Assembly: GCA_003266065.1 (NCBI GenBank)
Contig: MUZY01000214.1
Coordinates: 4,564-10,497, forward strand
DNA length: 5,934 bases
DNA from: Methanosphaera sp. rholeuAM130
GTDB lineage: Archaea; Methanobacteriota; Methanobacteria; Methanobacteriales; Methanobacteriaceae
Direction of reading: 5' to 3'
A program made the position numbers and the translations under genes. The notes under the pieces were generated by a model, which saw only the letters and a list, made by a program, of their open reading frames with translations, had not been told where the DNA came from and ran no database searches. Positions within the stretch are counted from its first letter, which is position 1, and each line of letters begins with the position of its first letter. Positions 5,435 to 5,934 of this stretch are shown here, piece by piece.

Positions 5435-5495
5435 TAGCCAGTGATGAACCCTATGAGCTCTGATATGATGATGAATGATGGGCGATCTGAGGCTA
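5435..5495 (+). ncRNA. C/D box sRNA (2'-O-methylation guide)
   Basis: A 61-base RNA with every element of an archaeal box C/D guide. The terminal stem TAGCC (5435-5439) pairs perfectly with GGCTA (5491-5495). Box C is GTGATGA (5441-5447), D' is CTGA (5460-5463), C' is ATGATGA (5468-5474) and D is CTGA (5487-5490). The two guide spacers, 5448-5459 and 5475-5486, are each exactly 12 bases, and the D'-C' gap is four bases. Such RNAs assemble with L7Ae, Nop5 and fibrillarin and direct methylation of the target base paired to the fifth guide base upstream of D or D'. An overlapping C' candidate at 5465-5471 would lengthen the second guide to 15 bases, but the 12-base choice matches archaeal geometry. 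It has its own candidate promoter and terminator. The targets are predicted, not known: the complementary sequences are AGCUCAUAGGGU (D') and AUCGCCCAUCAU (D). Confidence 0.92.
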
Positions 5496-5508
5496 ACTTT
5501 CATTAAAC

Positions 5509-5517
5509 TTTTTTTTT
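5509..5517 (+). terminator. T9 terminator of the sRNA
   Basis: Nine consecutive T begin 13 bases after the 3' stem of the sRNA and would release a precursor to be trimmed to the terminal stem. Beyond it, 5518-5590 shows only AT-rich sequence without a recognisable gene. Confidence 0.6.
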
Positions 5518-5590
5518 AAGATATTTAATTTTCACAATAGCTAATTGATTTCATTTTTAAAGCATGGCGTAATGTAACGATTCACAGTAT

Positions 5591-5615
5591 CTTTTTTAAG
5601 CGTTTTTAAAAAAAG
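5591..5615. terminator. Probable bidirectional terminator, A/T hairpin
   Basis: CTTTTTTAA (5591-5599) faces TTAAAAAAAG (5606-5615), giving a near-perfect inverted repeat with a six-base loop. It offers T6 to plus-strand transcripts and T7 to minus-strand transcripts. It lies 30 bases beyond the cbiJ stop codon and between convergent transcription units. Confidence 0.5.
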
Positions 5616-5644
5616 GAGTTCTGGGGAGGTTAATTTTCGCTGAT

Positions 5645-5934
5645 TTACATGATTTTTTCCAGCTCTTCGATGGAACGCACAACGTCATGATTTTCCAATT
5701 CCTTTATTTCGGGTCGCATTACCAATATTACCGGAATATCCAATTCCAACGCGGCATTTATCTTGGTTTCGGCTCCACCGCTTTCACCGCTTTCTTTTGT
5801 AATGATTGCCGATACGTTGTATTCTTTCATCAGTGCCATGTTAAGTTCTTTGCTGTATGTTCCCTGCATTGCTATGATGTTTTCTGCGGGTACACCGCAT
5901 TCCAACGTTTTGGTTATGCTGAAATTGTTAGGCA
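5645..5934 (-). CDS. cbiJ: Cobalt-precorrin-6A reductase (CbiJ/CobK), N-terminus beyond window edge
   Basis: The minus-strand frame is open to the window edge, reading PNNFSITKTLECGVPAENII before the first candidate start (a TTG ending at 5905), so that start is internal and about 96 C-terminal residues are seen. The segments IIAMQGTYSKELNMALMKEY, IITKESGESGGAETKINAAL and IPVILVMRPEI are the C-terminal signature of the CobK/CbiJ family; the KESG-SGG-KI stretch is the most telling. The enzyme reduces cobalt-precorrin-6A to -6B with a nicotinamide cofactor during corrin-ring synthesis. Methanogens need corrinoids for the membrane methyltransferase Mtr and for methylotrophic methyltransferases. 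No other cobalamin gene is visible in the window, and the gene converges with the sRNA. Naming it cbiJ rather than cobK follows the anaerobic lifestyle and is an inference. Confidence 0.92.
   Translation of the reverse strand, partial: PNNFSITKTLECGVPAENIIAMQGTYSKELNMALMKEYNVSAIITKESGESGGAETKINAALELDIPVILVMRPEIKELENHDVVRSIEELEKIM

Noticed and set aside
5465..5478. TGATGATGA run as a simple triplet repeat
   Set aside because: It is better explained as the C' box with its flank inside the sRNA; the spacing to D' and D fits guide geometry.
5318..5503. Minus-strand 61-residue reading frame across the end of PAN and the intergenic region
   Set aside because: It is antisense to PAN and to the C/D box sRNA, which explain the sequence better; its His-rich composition comes from the repeated TGATGA boxes.
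1..5934. CRISPR array, insertion sequence or prophage material
   Set aside because: No regularly spaced repeats, terminal inverted repeats with a transposase, integrase or phage-type genes are visible on either strand.

Overview
The window looks like chromosomal DNA from a methanogenic archaeon of the order Methanobacteriales (Methanobacterium, Methanobrevibacter or Methanosphaera grade; the genus cannot be settled from here). The evidence is a combination of gene types: a Mur-ligase of the pseudomurein kind, a DUF356-type methanogen protein, archaeal MBF1, the proteasome-activating nucleotidase PAN and an anaerobic-type cobalamin gene. Very AT-rich intergenic DNA with poly-T stop signals and AGGAGGT/GGGGTGA ribosome binding sites fit the same group.

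Layout. Bases 1-947 (+) hold the C-terminal part of a Mur ligase whose frame is open from the window edge, so its true start lies upstream. After a T-rich terminator and a 150-base promoter region comes a cell-envelope pair: a 161-residue secreted or N-anchored protein starting at TTG 1100, and a 420-residue exoprotein (1595-2857) with a signal peptide and a C-terminal membrane anchor. The two are tightly coupled. Next is a small DUF356-like protein (best start TTG 2895). A convergent spacer follows, then the aMBF1 gene on the minus strand (3415-3927). A 262-base divergent AT-rich region with dyads and tandem repeats separates it from the PAN ATPase gene (4190-5404, +). The window closes with the 3' part of cbiJ/cobK on the minus strand (5645 to the edge).

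The most important non-protein feature is a textbook archaeal C/D box sRNA at 5435-5495 (+), between PAN and cbiJ. It has a perfect 5-bp terminal stem, C, D', C' and D boxes that all match consensus, and two guide spacers of exactly 12 nt. It has its own candidate TATA box, overlapping the PAN stop codon, and a T9 terminator. By the fifth-nucleotide rule its D guide can be paired, imperfectly, to the 16S rRNA decoding region with the modified base at C1402 (E. coli numbering); this is a hypothesis.

How the genes relate: the Mur ligase and the two exported proteins suggest a cell-wall/envelope neighbourhood. MBF1, PAN and the sRNA are information-processing and protein-quality-control genes. 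CbiJ supplies corrinoid, which methanogenesis needs. I see no mobile element, CRISPR array, tRNA or rRNA gene. The two exported proteins are the least explained protein-coding part.
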